64,000 nt of DNA, from positions 1 to 64,000 of the forward strand of contig JALUYI010000006.1 of assembly GCA_027013095.1 (NCBI GenBank). Direction: 5' to 3'. Position numbers and translations under genes: made by a program. The notes below the pieces were generated by a model, which searched no databases, was not told the DNA's origin, and saw only the letters and a list, made by a program, of their open reading frames with translations. Positions 9,152-17,743 of this stretch are shown here, piece by piece. The first letter of the stretch is position 1. Each line of letters begins with the position of its first letter. The stretch comes from Paracoccaceae bacterium (GTDB taxonomy: Bacteria > Pseudomonadota > Alphaproteobacteria > Rhodobacterales > Rhodobacteraceae).

Positions 9152-9493
9152 TTACTTGGTGGTCGGCGCGGGTGCGCTGTCGGGCAGGGTGATGCCGTGT
9201 TCCTGCATCCGTTTCAGGACAAAGGCCCGCTGTTCAGGATTGAGTGTCGCCAGCCGTTGTTGCATGAAGGCGATCTGTTCTTTGGTCATTTTTGGCATCT
9301 GTCCATCCATGGCGTCGCCACCCATCATGAAGCCAGGCATACCCATTTGGCCCATCATGGGCCCGTGAAAACCCCGTTCTTGCATGAAGGCGCCCGGCAT
9401 GTCGTGGCTGCCGGCGGCATAAACGATGGGTGCTGCAGCAAGGGTGCCGATAACAGCAGTCGCGATCAGCGCCTTTTTGGTAAATCTGGTCAT
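9152..9493 (-). CDS. Met-rich secreted protein (Spy/CpxP-like size)
   Basis: A 113-residue protein with a typical Sec signal peptide (KKALIATAVIGTLAAAPIVYAA). The mature part starts with a Met- and Gly-rich segment (MMGQMGMPGFMMGGDAMDGQM), followed by a helical part (EQIAFMQQRLATLNPEQRAFVLKRM). Methionine-rich periplasmic segments often bind copper or silver, and the helical part recalls small Spy/CpxP-type proteins, but neither link is proven here. It is divergent from a two-component system and shares an intergenic region containing four GTAAC-type half-sites, so it is a probable target of that regulator. Confidence 0.75.
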   Translation of the reverse strand: MTRFTKKALIATAVIGTLAAAPIVYAAGSHDMPGAFMQERGFHGPMMGQMGMPGFMMGGDAMDGQMPKMTKEQIAFMQQRLATLNPEQRAFVLKRMQEHGITLPDSAPAPTTK

Positions 9494-9596
9494 TTTCTTG
9501 ATCCTTTCCTAAATCCGCGACGACGATCCGTCGCTCGTTTCATGACGTCAATAAAGGCGGTCCATATTGCTGCTTGATGTCGAAAATCCGCGATTG

Positions 9597-9641
9597 TGTA
9601 ACAGAGTGTTACAAAGGGGCCGCCGGTTACATTCTGTTACC
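9597..9641. promoter_or_regulatory. candidate response-regulator operator between divergent genes
   Basis: Four half-sites are visible. TGTAAC (9597-9602) and GTTACA (9608-9613) form an inverted pair spaced by five bases. GTTAC (9626-9630) and GTTAC (9636-9640) form a direct repeat spaced by five bases. Read on the minus strand the second pair is GTAAC-N5-GTAAC, close in layout to CpxR-type boxes. The cluster lies between the Met-rich secreted protein gene and the response regulator gene and could control both. Confidence 0.6.
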
Positions 9642-9684
9642 AAGTTGCTGGCCTGCCGGGCCATTTCAGGGATATAACCCCCCC

Positions 9685-10410
9685 ATGACAGACGGGCCCC
9701 ATATCCTTGTCGTCGATGACGACCGAGAAATTCGCGATCTGGTCGCACGCTATCTGCGCCAGCATGGCTATCGCGTGCAGAGTGCGGCCGATGGCGTGCA
9801 GATGCGGCGCGAATTGGCCGACTGGTCGTTCGATCTGGTGATCCTCGATCTGATGCTGCCAGGCGAAGACGGCCTGACGCTCTGCCGCCGGTTGCGGGCT
9901 GATTCGAACCTTCCGGTCATCATGCTGACGGCAATGGGCGAGGAAACTGACCGGATCATCGGGCTGGAAATGGGGGCCGATGATTATATTGCCAAGCCGT
10001 TCAACCCGCGCGAACTTCTGGCGCGGATCAAGGCCGTCCTGCGTCGGACATCCGGAGTGAGTGGGGCGGAAAAGGCCGACGCCGACGCCCCGATACACCA
10101 GTTTTCTGGCTGGACCTTCAACATGGCCAGCCGCGAGTTGACCTCACCCCAAGGCGTTCTGACACCGTTGAGTGCCGGTGAATTCGACCTCTTGTCAACC
10201 TTTGTGACCCACCCGCGGCGTGTTCTCAGCCGCGAGCAGCTACTTGACATGTCTCGGGGGCGCGAGGCGCTGCCGTTTGACCGCTCGATCGATGTTCAGG
10301 TCAGCCGCCTGCGTCGCAAGATCGAGGCCGATCCCGCCAGCCCAGTGTTGATCACCACCGTTCGCGGTGGGGGCTACATGTTCACGCCCGAAGTGAAGAC
10401 CCCGAAATGA
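9685..10410 (+). CDS. OmpR-family response regulator
   Basis: A 241-residue two-domain regulator. The receiver domain has the acidic cluster VVDDD near residue 11, the phosphoacceptor Asp55 (LVILDLMLPGEDG) and the conserved Lys in IAKPFNPREL. The C-terminal winged helix is of OmpR type (LTPLSAGEFDLL, SRLRRKIEADP, TTVRGGGYMF). ATG at 9685 is used because the receiver domain begins at once; upstream in-frame starts lie across the operator region. Its stop overlaps the histidine kinase start in ATGA, so the two form one translationally coupled two-component system. The GTAAC half-sites upstream suggest autoregulation. Confidence 0.95.
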   Translation: MTDGPHILVVDDDREIRDLVARYLRQHGYRVQSAADGVQMRRELADWSFDLVILDLMLPGEDGLTLCRRLRADSNLPVIMLTAMGEETDRIIGLEMGADDYIAKPFNPRELLARIKAVLRRTSGVSGAEKADADAPIHQFSGWTFNMASRELTSPQGVLTPLSAGEFDLLSTFVTHPRRVLSREQLLDMSRGREALPFDRSIDVQVSRLRRKIEADPASPVLITTVRGGGYMFTPEVKTPK

Positions 10411-11879
10411 GGGCGTTGTGGGGATCGCTGCGCTCGCGCACGACGCTGGTTCTGCTTGCCGGCATGCTGGTTTCCAACCTGATCGGGGTTTTCATCTTTT
10501 CCGGCGAGCGGCTGAGCGCACTCAGCGATGTGGCGGGGGTGACCAATGCTGCTCGCATCGTCGGCGTTATCCGCACACTGGACGCGCTGCCCCGGGCCGA
10601 ACGCGCCGCAGCGCTGTGTTCGCAATCCGGGCCGGGTCTGACGCTGGCACTGGGACCGCGACCGCTGGCGCGGGGCAAGGCCCGGTCCCGCCGCGCACGC
10701 GCGCTGGCCGATGCCCTGCACGCCGCTGGAGCAGAGGCGCCCGGCAAACACGCTCTGATCTCGGACTATGACCCAAGGCAACGGACCTTTGATGCTGCCT
10801 TGGCTCGCTGCGGGACTGATCCGACACAGCCAATGTTTCAAATGATGGGAACCACGTCACGCAATGATGAAATGAGCGCGCGCATGGCCAGTTATATGCG
10901 GCGTTGGAGGTTTGGAGACAGTCTGGTGGTGTCGCGACAACTGCATGATGGCACATGGCTGAACATCCTGACCCCGGCGCCGCGCTTTGATCCGATCTGG
11001 AAATCGCGGTTTCTGCTGGCTTTTGCGGTCACGGTTCTGGTTGTTGCGGCGTTGTCGGTGTGGGCCGCGCGGCGCATGACGCGGCCGCTTGCCTTGTTTG
11101 CCTGGGCGGCGACGCGTCTTGGCCGGGATGTCAATGCCCCCGACCTGCCGGAAAAAGGCCCGCGCGAAGTTGTCCATGCGGCCCGCGCCTTTAACGAGAT
11201 GCAACACCGCCTGCGCCATCTGATCCGCGCCCGCACGCAGATGCTGGCGGCAATATCGCACGATCTGCGTACCCCCATTACGCGGCTGCGCTTGCGGGCG
11301 GAATTTGTCGAGGATGCCGAGCAGCGCGACAAGATGCTGGCCGACCTGGCCCAGATGGAAGAGATGATCTCGGCGACCCTTGCCTTTGCGCGCATGGACA
11401 GCATCGAAGAAAAGCTGAAATTACTGGATCTCAGCGCGCTGATCGAGGTCGCCTGCAATGATGCCGCCGAGCTGGGCCGCGAGGTGACCTTTGAAAGCAC
11501 CGGCAAGGCCGAGATTGAGGGACGGCCGGTGGCGCTCCGGCGCGCGCTCGACAACCTGATCGACAACGCGGTGAAATACGGCACCCGCGCCCGCGTGCGG
11601 CTGGAAACGACCGCGGATTCGCATGTCATTACCATCGACGATGACGGCCCCGGCATCCCCGAGACCGAGATGGGCCGGGTGTTCGAGCCCTTTCGCCGGC
11701 TTGAACCATCGCGCAACCCCGAGACCGGCGGCGTCGGGCTGGGCCTGTCAGTGGTGCGCGCCATCATCGAGGGCCACGGCGGGCGTATCACCCTAAAAAA
11801 CCGTAAATCGGGTGGCTTGCAGGCAATGATCTCGCTACCACGGGGCAGGCGAAAACAACCGAAAAGCACCGTAATCTGA
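10407..11879 (+). CDS. HAMP-domain sensor histidine kinase
   Basis: A 490-residue membrane kinase. It has an N-terminal transmembrane segment (LVLLAGMLVSNLIGVFIF), a periplasmic region of about 160 residues and a second segment near residues 202-220, followed by HAMP. The phosphoacceptor His285 lies in AAISHDLRTPITRLRLRAEF. The HATPase domain has the N box (LDNLIDNAVKYG), G1 (DDDGPGIP) and G2 (GGVGLGLSVVRAII). The layout is that of EnvZ/CpxA-type sensors. The stimulus is unknown; the divergent Met-rich secreted protein suggests an envelope or copper signal. Confidence 0.94.
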   Translation: MRALWGSLRSRTTLVLLAGMLVSNLIGVFIFSGERLSALSDVAGVTNAARIVGVIRTLDALPRAERAAALCSQSGPGLTLALGPRPLARGKARSRRARALADALHAAGAEAPGKHALISDYDPRQRTFDAALARCGTDPTQPMFQMMGTTSRNDEMSARMASYMRRWRFGDSLVVSRQLHDGTWLNILTPAPRFDPIWKSRFLLAFAVTVLVVAALSVWAARRMTRPLALFAWAATRLGRDVNAPDLPEKGPREVVHAARAFNEMQHRLRHLIRARTQMLAAISHDLRTPITRLRLRAEFVEDAEQRDKMLADLAQMEEMISATLAFARMDSIEEKLKLLDLSALIEVACNDAAELGREVTFESTGKAEIEGRPVALRRALDNLIDNAVKYGTRARVRLETTADSHVITIDDDGPGIPETEMGRVFEPFRRLEPSRNPETGGVGLGLSVVRAIIEGHGGRITLKNRKSGGLQAMISLPRGRRKQPKSTVI

Positions 11880-11929
11880 AGCGGTGCGGATGCGGCAAAA
11901 GCCGTCGCCCAACAAGGACAGGAGGAGAC

Positions 11930-12493
11930 ATGCAGCGACGTTTTCTTGATTGCCTATCGCAGATCCCGCATGATGATCGGCAGATTCGCAAGGGTGCGCT
12001 GCTGTTTGAACGGTCTGATCCGGTTCAGCAGGTCTTTGTTGTGCGGACCGGCAAAATCCACCTCATTCGGCGCAAGCTGGACGGCGATGCGTTCATCTTG
12101 CAGCGCGCGACACCGGGCTCGCTGGTGGCCGAAGCGTCACTGATGACGGATGATTACCATTGTGCCGCACAAGCCACCGAAGAGTCGGTCGTCTCGGTCT
12201 GGCCGATTGATCCAGTTCGCAGCCTTATCCACGCCGACAGAGAAGCCTCCCGGGCTTTTGTCCTGATGTTGGCCGCAGAAGTTCGCCGCGCGCGTCTGCA
12301 CGCCGAAATCCTGTCTCTGCGCAAGGTCTCCGAACGGCTTGATGCCTGGCTGGTGTGGAACGGAGACGAAATGCCCGACAAGGGAAGCTGGCGCCATATC
12401 GCCGATGAGATAAATGTCTCGCAAGAGGCGCTCTATCGTGAATTGGCGCGCCGCCGGATGCAGGACGGAGCTCACTCCCATTCCAGAACCTGA
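11930..12493 (+). CDS. Crp/Fnr-family transcriptional regulator
   Basis: A 187-residue protein. The N-terminal cyclic-nucleotide-binding-like beta barrel is recognisable (RKGALLFERSDPVQQVFVVRTGKIHLIRR), followed by the dimer helix and a reduced C-terminal helix-turn-helix (WRHIADEINVSQEALYRELARRR). No Cys cluster of the Fnr type is seen, so an iron-sulfur oxygen sensor is unlikely. The start follows GGAGGAGAC. It is shorter than Crp (about 210 residues), so the effector pocket may be degenerate. The 3' end overlaps the convergent metallo-hydrolase gene by 22 bases. Confidence 0.87.
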   Translation: MQRRFLDCLSQIPHDDRQIRKGALLFERSDPVQQVFVVRTGKIHLIRRKLDGDAFILQRATPGSLVAEASLMTDDYHCAAQATEESVVSVWPIDPVRSLIHADREASRAFVLMLAAEVRRARLHAEILSLRKVSERLDAWLVWNGDEMPDKGSWRHIADEINVSQEALYRELARRRMQDGAHSHSRT

Positions 12494-13389
12494 AAGGCCT
12501 TTTGCGCGTTCTTTCCCGCGAAATCCTTGAAATGAACGAGATTTCTGAATGCGGACTGATCCACCTTGAATGACCCGAATTCATCACCGCCACCCGCGAT
12601 ATAGGCGCGCATCTTGTCGCGCAGATTGACCAGATAATCATAGGTGTCATGGGTCGCTCCCGCCAGATCGGTTGCATGGCCGTGGCCGGGCACCACGTGT
12701 TCGGGGGAATAGGCGGCCATGGTCTCGAACCCCTTGATCCAAGCCAGAAAACGGTCCTCGCCAAAGCCCAGTATGCGTTCGTGAAAGACGATATCGCCGG
12801 TGAACATCACGCTCTTGTCCGCCATCCAGACAAAACTGTCGCCCGGCGTATGCGCGCCGTTTTCAGGGTGGATGATCCTGAAGGTTTCGCCCCCGAACCT
12901 GAGGGTATAGCTGCCGTCAAAGGTGACGTCTGCTTTTGTGGGTTTGGTGCCTGCAAGCGCCGACTTGCCGACGAAACGCTCCAGCAAAGCAAGTTCCTGA
13001 TCGAGACGCGCATAGCGGTCGGCCTCGGCGGCAGCCGAGGAAATCACCGTTGCCCCCTGCGCCTGCCAATAGCCATTCCCAAGCCAGCGGTGATCCTGCC
13101 CGCCGGTGTCGATTACGAATTTCACCGGCTTGTCGGTAATCCGGTCGATAGTGGAATCAATCAGCGCAGCACCTTTCCAACTGCCGCCCGGATCGACCAG
13201 CACAACGCCCTCAGGCGTCACAATCACGCCGAACGTCGCGTTGTCGCCAAAGTTTTCCGGGCTGCGCTGGTTGATAGTCCCGACCAGTGCATAGACGTCC
13301 TTCACAACCGGCTGGATTTCCAGTTCTGTGGCCAACGCGGGGTCAGCGAAGACGAGAACAGCAAGCGCGACGGCAAAAAGGGATTTCAT
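12472..13389 (-). CDS. secreted metallo-beta-lactamase-fold protein
   Basis: A 305-residue protein with a signal peptide (MKSLFAVALAVLVFADPALA). The fold is visible from GVIVTPEGVVLVDPGG, AHTPGDSFVWMADKSVMFTGDIVFHER and VVPGHGH. At the usual HxHxDH metal motif it has TGGQDHRW, so two His ligands are replaced while Asp-His remain. Related proteins occur near sulfur-oxidation and quinoprotein genes, but the reaction is unknown. The altered motif implies one metal or none at the first site. AAAGGA lies eight bases before the ATG. The gene is single and convergent with the Crp/Fnr gene. Confidence 0.85.
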   Translation of the reverse strand: MKSLFAVALAVLVFADPALATELEIQPVVKDVYALVGTINQRSPENFGDNATFGVIVTPEGVVLVDPGGSWKGAALIDSTIDRITDKPVKFVIDTGGQDHRWLGNGYWQAQGATVISSAAAEADRYARLDQELALLERFVGKSALAGTKPTKADVTFDGSYTLRFGGETFRIIHPENGAHTPGDSFVWMADKSVMFTGDIVFHERILGFGEDRFLAWIKGFETMAAYSPEHVVPGHGHATDLAGATHDTYDYLVNLRDKMRAYIAGGGDEFGSFKVDQSAFRNLVHFKDFAGKNAQKAFQVLEWE

Positions 13390-13445
13390 CGGTTTTCCTT
13401 TAACAGTTTGGTAAAATATGATGACCCGTAAAAGCCCCGGGCCGT

Positions 13446-13763
13446 TCAGCTTTTTCGGGCCGCCTTTTCAGCAATGCCCGAGCGACCTTCCCGGCGTTCA
13501 AGCTCGGCCAGCACCATCGCGAGCGTCACATCGCGCGACGCCAGCATGACCAGCAGGTGATAAAGCGCATCTGCGGATTCACTGACCAGACGCTCGCGGT
13601 CGCCCTTGACCGCCTCGATAATGGCCTCGACCGCCTCTTCGCCAAATTTTTCGGCCGCTTTCTCGGGGCCTCTAGCCAGCAAACGTGCCGTCCATGAGGT
13701 CTGGGGATCCACCGATTTTCGGGACTCGATCGTGGCAAAAAGACGGGAGAGAACGTCACTCAT
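13446..13763 (-). CDS. hisE: phosphoribosyl-ATP diphosphatase
   Basis: A 105-residue HisE that removes pyrophosphate from PR-ATP in step two of histidine synthesis. The MazG-like motif is clear ([36 protein letters not shown]), with the Glu and Asp residues that bind Mg2+. The ATG overlaps the hisF stop by four bases. It is the last gene of the his cluster in this window. Confidence 0.96.
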   Translation of the reverse strand: MSDVLSRLFATIESRKSVDPQTSWTARLLARGPEKAAEKFGEEAVEAIIEAVKGDRERLVSESADALYHLLVMLASRDVTLAMVLAELERREGRSGIAEKAARKS

Positions 13764-14518
13764 AGGCGCACACTTATACCTTTGCTGGCCATGTAATCCT
13801 TGGCATCATGGATGGTAAACTCGCCAAAATGAAAGATCGACGCAGCCAGAACTGCGCTGGCGTGTCCCTCGATCACCCCATCGACTAGATGCTGCAATGT
13901 ACCGACCCCGCCCGAGGCAATGACCGGGATATCGACCGCATCTGCGATGGCCCGGGTTAGTGGCAGGTTGTAACCATTGCGCGTCCCGTCGCGGTCCATC
14001 GAGGTCAGCAGGATTTCCCCCGCGCCGCGCCGCGCCATCTCGCGGGCGAAATCGAGGGCATCGATGCCCGTTGCGCGCCGCCCCCCGTGGGTGAATATCT
14101 CCCATTTTCCGGGACTGACGGTTTTGGCGTCTATCGCCGCGACGATACATTGATTGCCGAACTTGCTGGCAGCCTCGCCCACGACATCCGGGTTGGCCAC
14201 GGCTGCCGAATTAAAACTGACCTTGTCGGCCCCGGCCAACAAAAGGGCACGCACATCCTCGGCGGAGCGCACCCCGCCGCCGATGGTCAGTGGCATGAAA
14301 CATTGTTCGGCGGTGCGACGGACCACGTCATACATGGTGCCACGGTTTTCGTGGGTGGCGTTGATGTCCAGAAAGCACAGCTCATCTGCGCCCGCTGCGT
14401 CATAAGCGCGAGCGGCTTCAACGGGATCTCCGGCATCGATCAGATCGACGAAATTCACCCCTTTGACGACACGGCCGTCCTTGACGTCAAGGCATGGAAT
14501 GATTCGTGTTTTCAGCAT
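13760..14518 (-). CDS. hisF: imidazole glycerol phosphate synthase cyclase subunit
   Basis: A 252-residue beta-alpha barrel that joins PRFAR to ammonia supplied by HisH, giving IGP and AICAR. The catalytic aspartates are in [15 protein letters not shown] and [13 protein letters not shown], and phosphate sites are in [11 protein letters not shown] and [17 protein letters not shown] at 14518 gives the conserved [12 protein letters not shown] start; a longer frame to 14566 would add unlikely residues. It is coupled to hisE by ATGA. Confidence 0.97.
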   Translation of the reverse strand: MLKTRIIPCLDVKDGRVVKGVNFVDLIDAGDPVEAARAYDAAGADELCFLDINATHENRGTMYDVVRRTAEQCFMPLTIGGGVRSAEDVRALLLAGADKVSFNSAAVANPDVVGEAASKFGNQCIVAAIDAKTVSPGKWEIFTHGGRRATGIDALDFAREMARRGAGEILLTSMDRDGTRNGYNLPLTRAIADAVDIPVIASGGVGTLQHLVDGVIEGHASAVLAASIFHFGEFTIHDAKDYMASKGISVRL

Positions 14519-14525
14519 GTTGGCA

Positions 14526-14645
14526 TCATCCGTCCTGTTTTCCACTTTGCCTTTTGCGGTGAACATACCACCGAATTAGCACAATCACACCGCCCAAAAA
14601 AGTCCACGGCAAGGCATAAAGAATCAAGCTCCGGAATCCTATCAA
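14526..14645 (-). CDS. possible small membrane peptide between hisA and hisF
   Basis: After the hisA stop, the same frame reads on without a stop to 14526 and encodes a hydrophobic stretch followed by a basic tail: [16 protein letters not shown], then [16 protein letters not shown]. This looks like one transmembrane helix with a positively charged cytoplasmic end. There is no ATG; the best start is TTG at 14645, giving about 39 residues, so expression would rely on coupling to hisA. It could be a real small protein or a decayed gene. Confidence 0.35.
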   Translation of the reverse strand: MIGFRSLILYALPWTFLGGVIVLIRWYVHRKRQSGKQDG

Positions 14646-14687
14646 ACCCAGTTGATACCCCAGCGGACCGGCCTCGAATCCGCCGCG

Positions 14688-15422
14688 TCATGCCCGTTTC
14701 TCAGCGCCAAGCTCCGCCACCGCCGCGCCCAGATCGATCCGCCCATCATAAAGCGCGCGCCCCGAAATGACCCCGTTCAGCGGCGCCCCGCAATTTTTCA
14801 GACGGCGCAAATCCCCGATCGAAGACACACCACCGCTGGCGATAACCGGAATCCTGACCGCGTTTGCCAGCGCTGCGGTGGCATCGACATTTGGCCCCTG
14901 CATGGCCCCGTCACGGTTGATATCGGTGTAGATGATCGCGGCAACGCCGGCGTCTTCGAACTGGCGCGCAAGGTCTGTGACCTCGGTTTCCGTTTCTGTT
15001 GCCCAACCGCGGGTCGCCACCTTGCCGTCGCGAGCATCCAGTCCGATGGCGATCTGCTCGGGAAAATGGCGCGCAGCGTCGCGGACAAGGTCGGGGTTTT
15101 CGACAGCGACAGTCCCGAGAATCACCCGAGACAAGCCCTTGTCCAGCCATTGTTCAATGGTTTTCATGTCGCGAATTCCGCCGCCCAACTGCACTGGAAC
15201 CGAGCAGGCGGCAAGAATGTTCTCAACCGGCGCGGCATTCACCGGGGCCCCCTCGAACGCGCCGTTCAGGTCCACCAGATGCAGCCATTCACAACCGGCA
15301 TGCTCGAACGCCAGTGCCTGTGCCGCGGGGTTGTCGTGAAAGACAGTCGCCTTGTCCATATCCCCTTTGAGCAGCCGCACGCATTGTCCGTCTTTCAAGT
15401 CGATCGCAGGATAGAGGATCAT
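14688..15422 (-). CDS. hisA: ProFAR isomerase
   Basis: A 244-residue beta-alpha barrel that isomerises ProFAR to PRFAR. The catalytic Asp pair is seen in [18 protein letters not shown] and [14 protein letters not shown], and the phosphate sites in [14 protein letters not shown] and [11 protein letters not shown]. The two halves show the expected internal repeat. Its ATG at 15422 opens the hisA-hisF-hisE set. A 416-base gap and the oppositely oriented DUF2147 gene separate it from hisB-hisH. Confidence 0.97.
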   Translation of the reverse strand: MILYPAIDLKDGQCVRLLKGDMDKATVFHDNPAAQALAFEHAGCEWLHLVDLNGAFEGAPVNAAPVENILAACSVPVQLGGGIRDMKTIEQWLDKGLSRVILGTVAVENPDLVRDAARHFPEQIAIGLDARDGKVATRGWATETETEVTDLARQFEDAGVAAIIYTDINRDGAMQGPNVDATAALANAVRIPVIASGGVSSIGDLRRLKNCGAPLNGVISGRALYDGRIDLGAAVAELGAEKRA

Positions 15423-15838
15423 GTCCGGGCTCCGTCAATTGTCTCGTCGGGTGTTCGGGTCTGACCCCATCAATCCCGCACCGCTGGTTTGCCGGATTTT
15501 TGCCTGACAATGCGCAATGATGCAGGAATAGTGGTTCTATTTCAAGGCATTGTAAAGCCGCCAGACGGAAAATATAACGAATCCAAAGGATGTTAAATCC
15601 TCTTCATCACAGCAGCTTGGCCCGCTCGGACAGAGGGCCGCCAGACCCGTGCCTGCCAACCCCCTGATATTTCGAGGATTTGTCTCCGGCGGCGCGCAGT
15701 TGATGGGTCCAGACCCGAACCACGCGCACCGACGGCTGCCAAGACCGGCTGTCCGAGGACGCTAATTCCATGCCAAATGAAACACTTGCGCAAATGTCGG
15801 CTTTGGTGAAAGCTGTCCAGACAGTTTGGGAGGAAGAA
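15423..15838. other. intergenic stretch between hisA and the DUF2147 gene
   Basis: About 416 bases without a convincing gene. It must carry the promoter for the minus-strand hisA-hisF-hisE set and one for the plus-strand DUF2147 gene. No known riboswitch, histidine leader peptide or strong terminator was recognised. Confidence 0.6.
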
Positions 15839-16255
15839 ATGAAAAAACTACTTATCACGGCCTGTCTTGTTCTGCTGGCCGGCTCGGCCTATGCCGCCGA
15901 TCCTGCGGATGGGGTCTGGAAAACGCAAAAAGGCGAGGTGAAATCGGATGGCAGCGGCGGCGGCTTTCTTTATGTGAAGATTGGCGAGTGCGGGGCCAAG
16001 CTCTGCGGGACTATCGTCAAGGCCTTTGACAAGAACGGCAAGGACGACCCGAAATATGTAAACCTGAACAAACCGATCATCTGGGACATGGGCATTAACG
16101 GCGGAGGCTCTTACAGCGGGGGCACCATCTGGGCCCCGGATACCGACAAGAAATACACCTCGAAAATGAGCCTGAACGGAAACACCCTGACCGTCAGCGG
16201 CTGCGTTCTTGCCGGTCTGATTTGTCGCGGTCAGGCCTGGACCCGGGTGAAATAA
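15839..16255 (+). CDS. secreted DUF2147 protein
   Basis: A 138-residue exported protein. The signal peptide is MKKLLITACLVLLAGSAYA, and the mature part has the DUF2147 features GVWKTQKGEVK, GFLYVKIGECGAKLCGTIVKAF and WTRVK at the end. DUF2147 proteins form a small beta-barrel of unknown function in the envelope; four Cys in the mature part could form disulfides. ATG at 15839 follows GGGAGGAAGAA; the upstream frame start at 15770 has no such site. It lies between the two his gene sets in opposite orientation, so it splits an ancestrally continuous his cluster. Confidence 0.88.
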   Translation: MKKLLITACLVLLAGSAYAADPADGVWKTQKGEVKSDGSGGGFLYVKIGECGAKLCGTIVKAFDKNGKDDPKYVNLNKPIIWDMGINGGGSYSGGTIWAPDTDKKYTSKMSLNGNTLTVSGCVLAGLICRGQAWTRVK

Positions 16256-16311
16256 CGCCACTCCCGGATGTGCGCCCCTCTACGCCGGGGTCTCATCGGG
16301 ATGGCCGGGAT

Positions 16312-16953
16312 CTACGGCTTCCAGTTCAGGAAATTGCCAATCAGCCGCAGCCCGGTTGATTGGCTTTTTTCCGGGTGAAACTGGGTGCCCACCATGTTGT
16401 CGCGGGCAATCATTGCGGTGACCGCACCACCATAATCGCAATAGGCGAGACGGTCATGCGGGTCACTGGCCAGCAGATGGTAGGAGTGGACAAAATAGCC
16501 GTGCTCACCAGTCTTGATGCCGCGCAGCACCGGGTGGGGGCGTTCAATGACCAGTTCGTTCCAACCCATGTGGGGGATTTTTAAACCGGGATCGTCAGGG
16601 GTCAGGGCAACGACCTCGCCATTGATCCAGTCAAATCCCTTGGTGTCAATGCCATGCTCAAGCCCGCGACTGGCCATCATCTGCATACCAACGCATATCC
16701 CCAGAAACGGCACACCACGGGTCAGGACGGCCTCTTCCAGCGCCTCGAACAAACCATCCCGGGCAAACAGGCCGGCGCGACATTCCGCAAAGGCGCCAAC
16801 CCCGGGCAGCACGATGCGCGTCGCCCGAGCAATCTCTTCGGGTGCGTCGCTGACCCGGATATCGCCGCCACCCTGCGCATCTGCCATGCGCTGAAAGCTC
16901 TTTCGTGCGGAATGCAGATTGCCTGAGTTGTAATCAACAATAACCGTTGCCAC
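16312..16953 (-). CDS. hisH: imidazole glycerol phosphate synthase glutaminase subunit
   Basis: A 213-residue class I glutamine amidotransferase that feeds ammonia to HisF. The nucleophile elbow is GICVGMQMM, the oxyanion region lies near VLPGVGAFAEC, and the His-Glu pair is in TQFHPEKSQSTG. The conserved N-terminus VDYNSGN lies just after GTG at 16953, which is therefore the likely start. That GTG comes one base after the hisB stop, so hisH is probably translated by coupling. No ATG gives the correct N-terminus. Confidence 0.95.
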   Translation of the reverse strand: MATVIVDYNSGNLHSARKSFQRMADAQGGGDIRVSDAPEEIARATRIVLPGVGAFAECRAGLFARDGLFEALEEAVLTRGVPFLGICVGMQMMASRGLEHGIDTKGFDWINGEVVALTPDDPGLKIPHMGWNELVIERPHPVLRGIKTGEHGYFVHSYHLLASDPHDRLAYCDYGGAVTAMIARDNMVGTQFHPEKSQSTGLRLIGNFLNWKP

Positions 16954-16954
16954 G

Positions 16955-17542
16955 TCAGAGGGTCCCCTTGGTTGACGGAATGGCGTCGGCCTTTCTCGGG
17001 TCGGTCTCGACCGCATCCCGCAGCGCACGGGCAACCGCCTTGAACGCGCTTTCCGCGATGTGATGGCTGTTCAGCCCGGCCAGCTTGTCCACATGCAGGG
17101 TGAGACCGGCGTTCATCGCAAAGGCGGTGAAAAACTCGCGGACCAGTTCGGTATCGAAAGTGCCGATCTTGGATGCGGGCAGATCAAGGTTCCACACCAG
17201 AAACGGCCGCCCGGAGAGGTCCAGCGCCGCACGCACCAAGGCTTCGTCCATTGGCAGCAGGCAGGATCCGTAACGTCGGATCCCGCGCTTGTCGCCCAGC
17301 GCCTCGGCCAGCGCCTTGCCAAGGGCGATGCCCGTGTCCTCGACCGTATGGTGGTCGTCGATGTGCAGATCACCCTTGGCCCTGACGGTCAGATCGAACA
17401 GGGCATGGCGCGCCAACTGGTCCAGCATGTGATCGAAAAATCCTATGCCGGTCTGGTTGTCGTACCTGCCGCTGCCATCAAGGTCCAGCTGAACGTCGAT
17501 CTCGGTTTCCGCAGTCTTGCGGGTCATTCGGGCGCTGCGCAT
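16955..17542 (-). CDS. hisB: imidazoleglycerol-phosphate dehydratase
   Basis: A 195-residue HisB that dehydrates IGP to imidazoleacetol phosphate. The metal-binding motifs are present: [29 protein letters not shown], and [13 protein letters not shown] near the C-terminus. ATG at 17542 gives the standard length and follows AAGG; a TTG at 17563 is less likely. It heads the hisB-hisH pair. Confidence 0.97.
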   Translation of the reverse strand: MRSARMTRKTAETEIDVQLDLDGSGRYDNQTGIGFFDHMLDQLARHALFDLTVRAKGDLHIDDHHTVEDTGIALGKALAEALGDKRGIRRYGSCLLPMDEALVRAALDLSGRPFLVWNLDLPASKIGTFDTELVREFFTAFAMNAGLTLHVDKLAGLNSHHIAESAFKAVARALRDAVETDPRKADAIPSTKGTL

Positions 17543-17743
17543 TAAGGATGCCTTTCCTGTCAATTCTGCGCCTGCTTATACGCAGGTTCAGCGGCTTTTG
17601 AAAAGAGGTGTGCGCGGGCAACCCGCCTGCGCTGTGCGACGGCATGAATCCGCCACTTAAGGATAATTTCCTTGCCATTCGCAGGCATATGATGGAATTG
17701 AGGCCCAGCTTTTCCAACGCCCCAGAGATGGTTCCGCGCCGCC

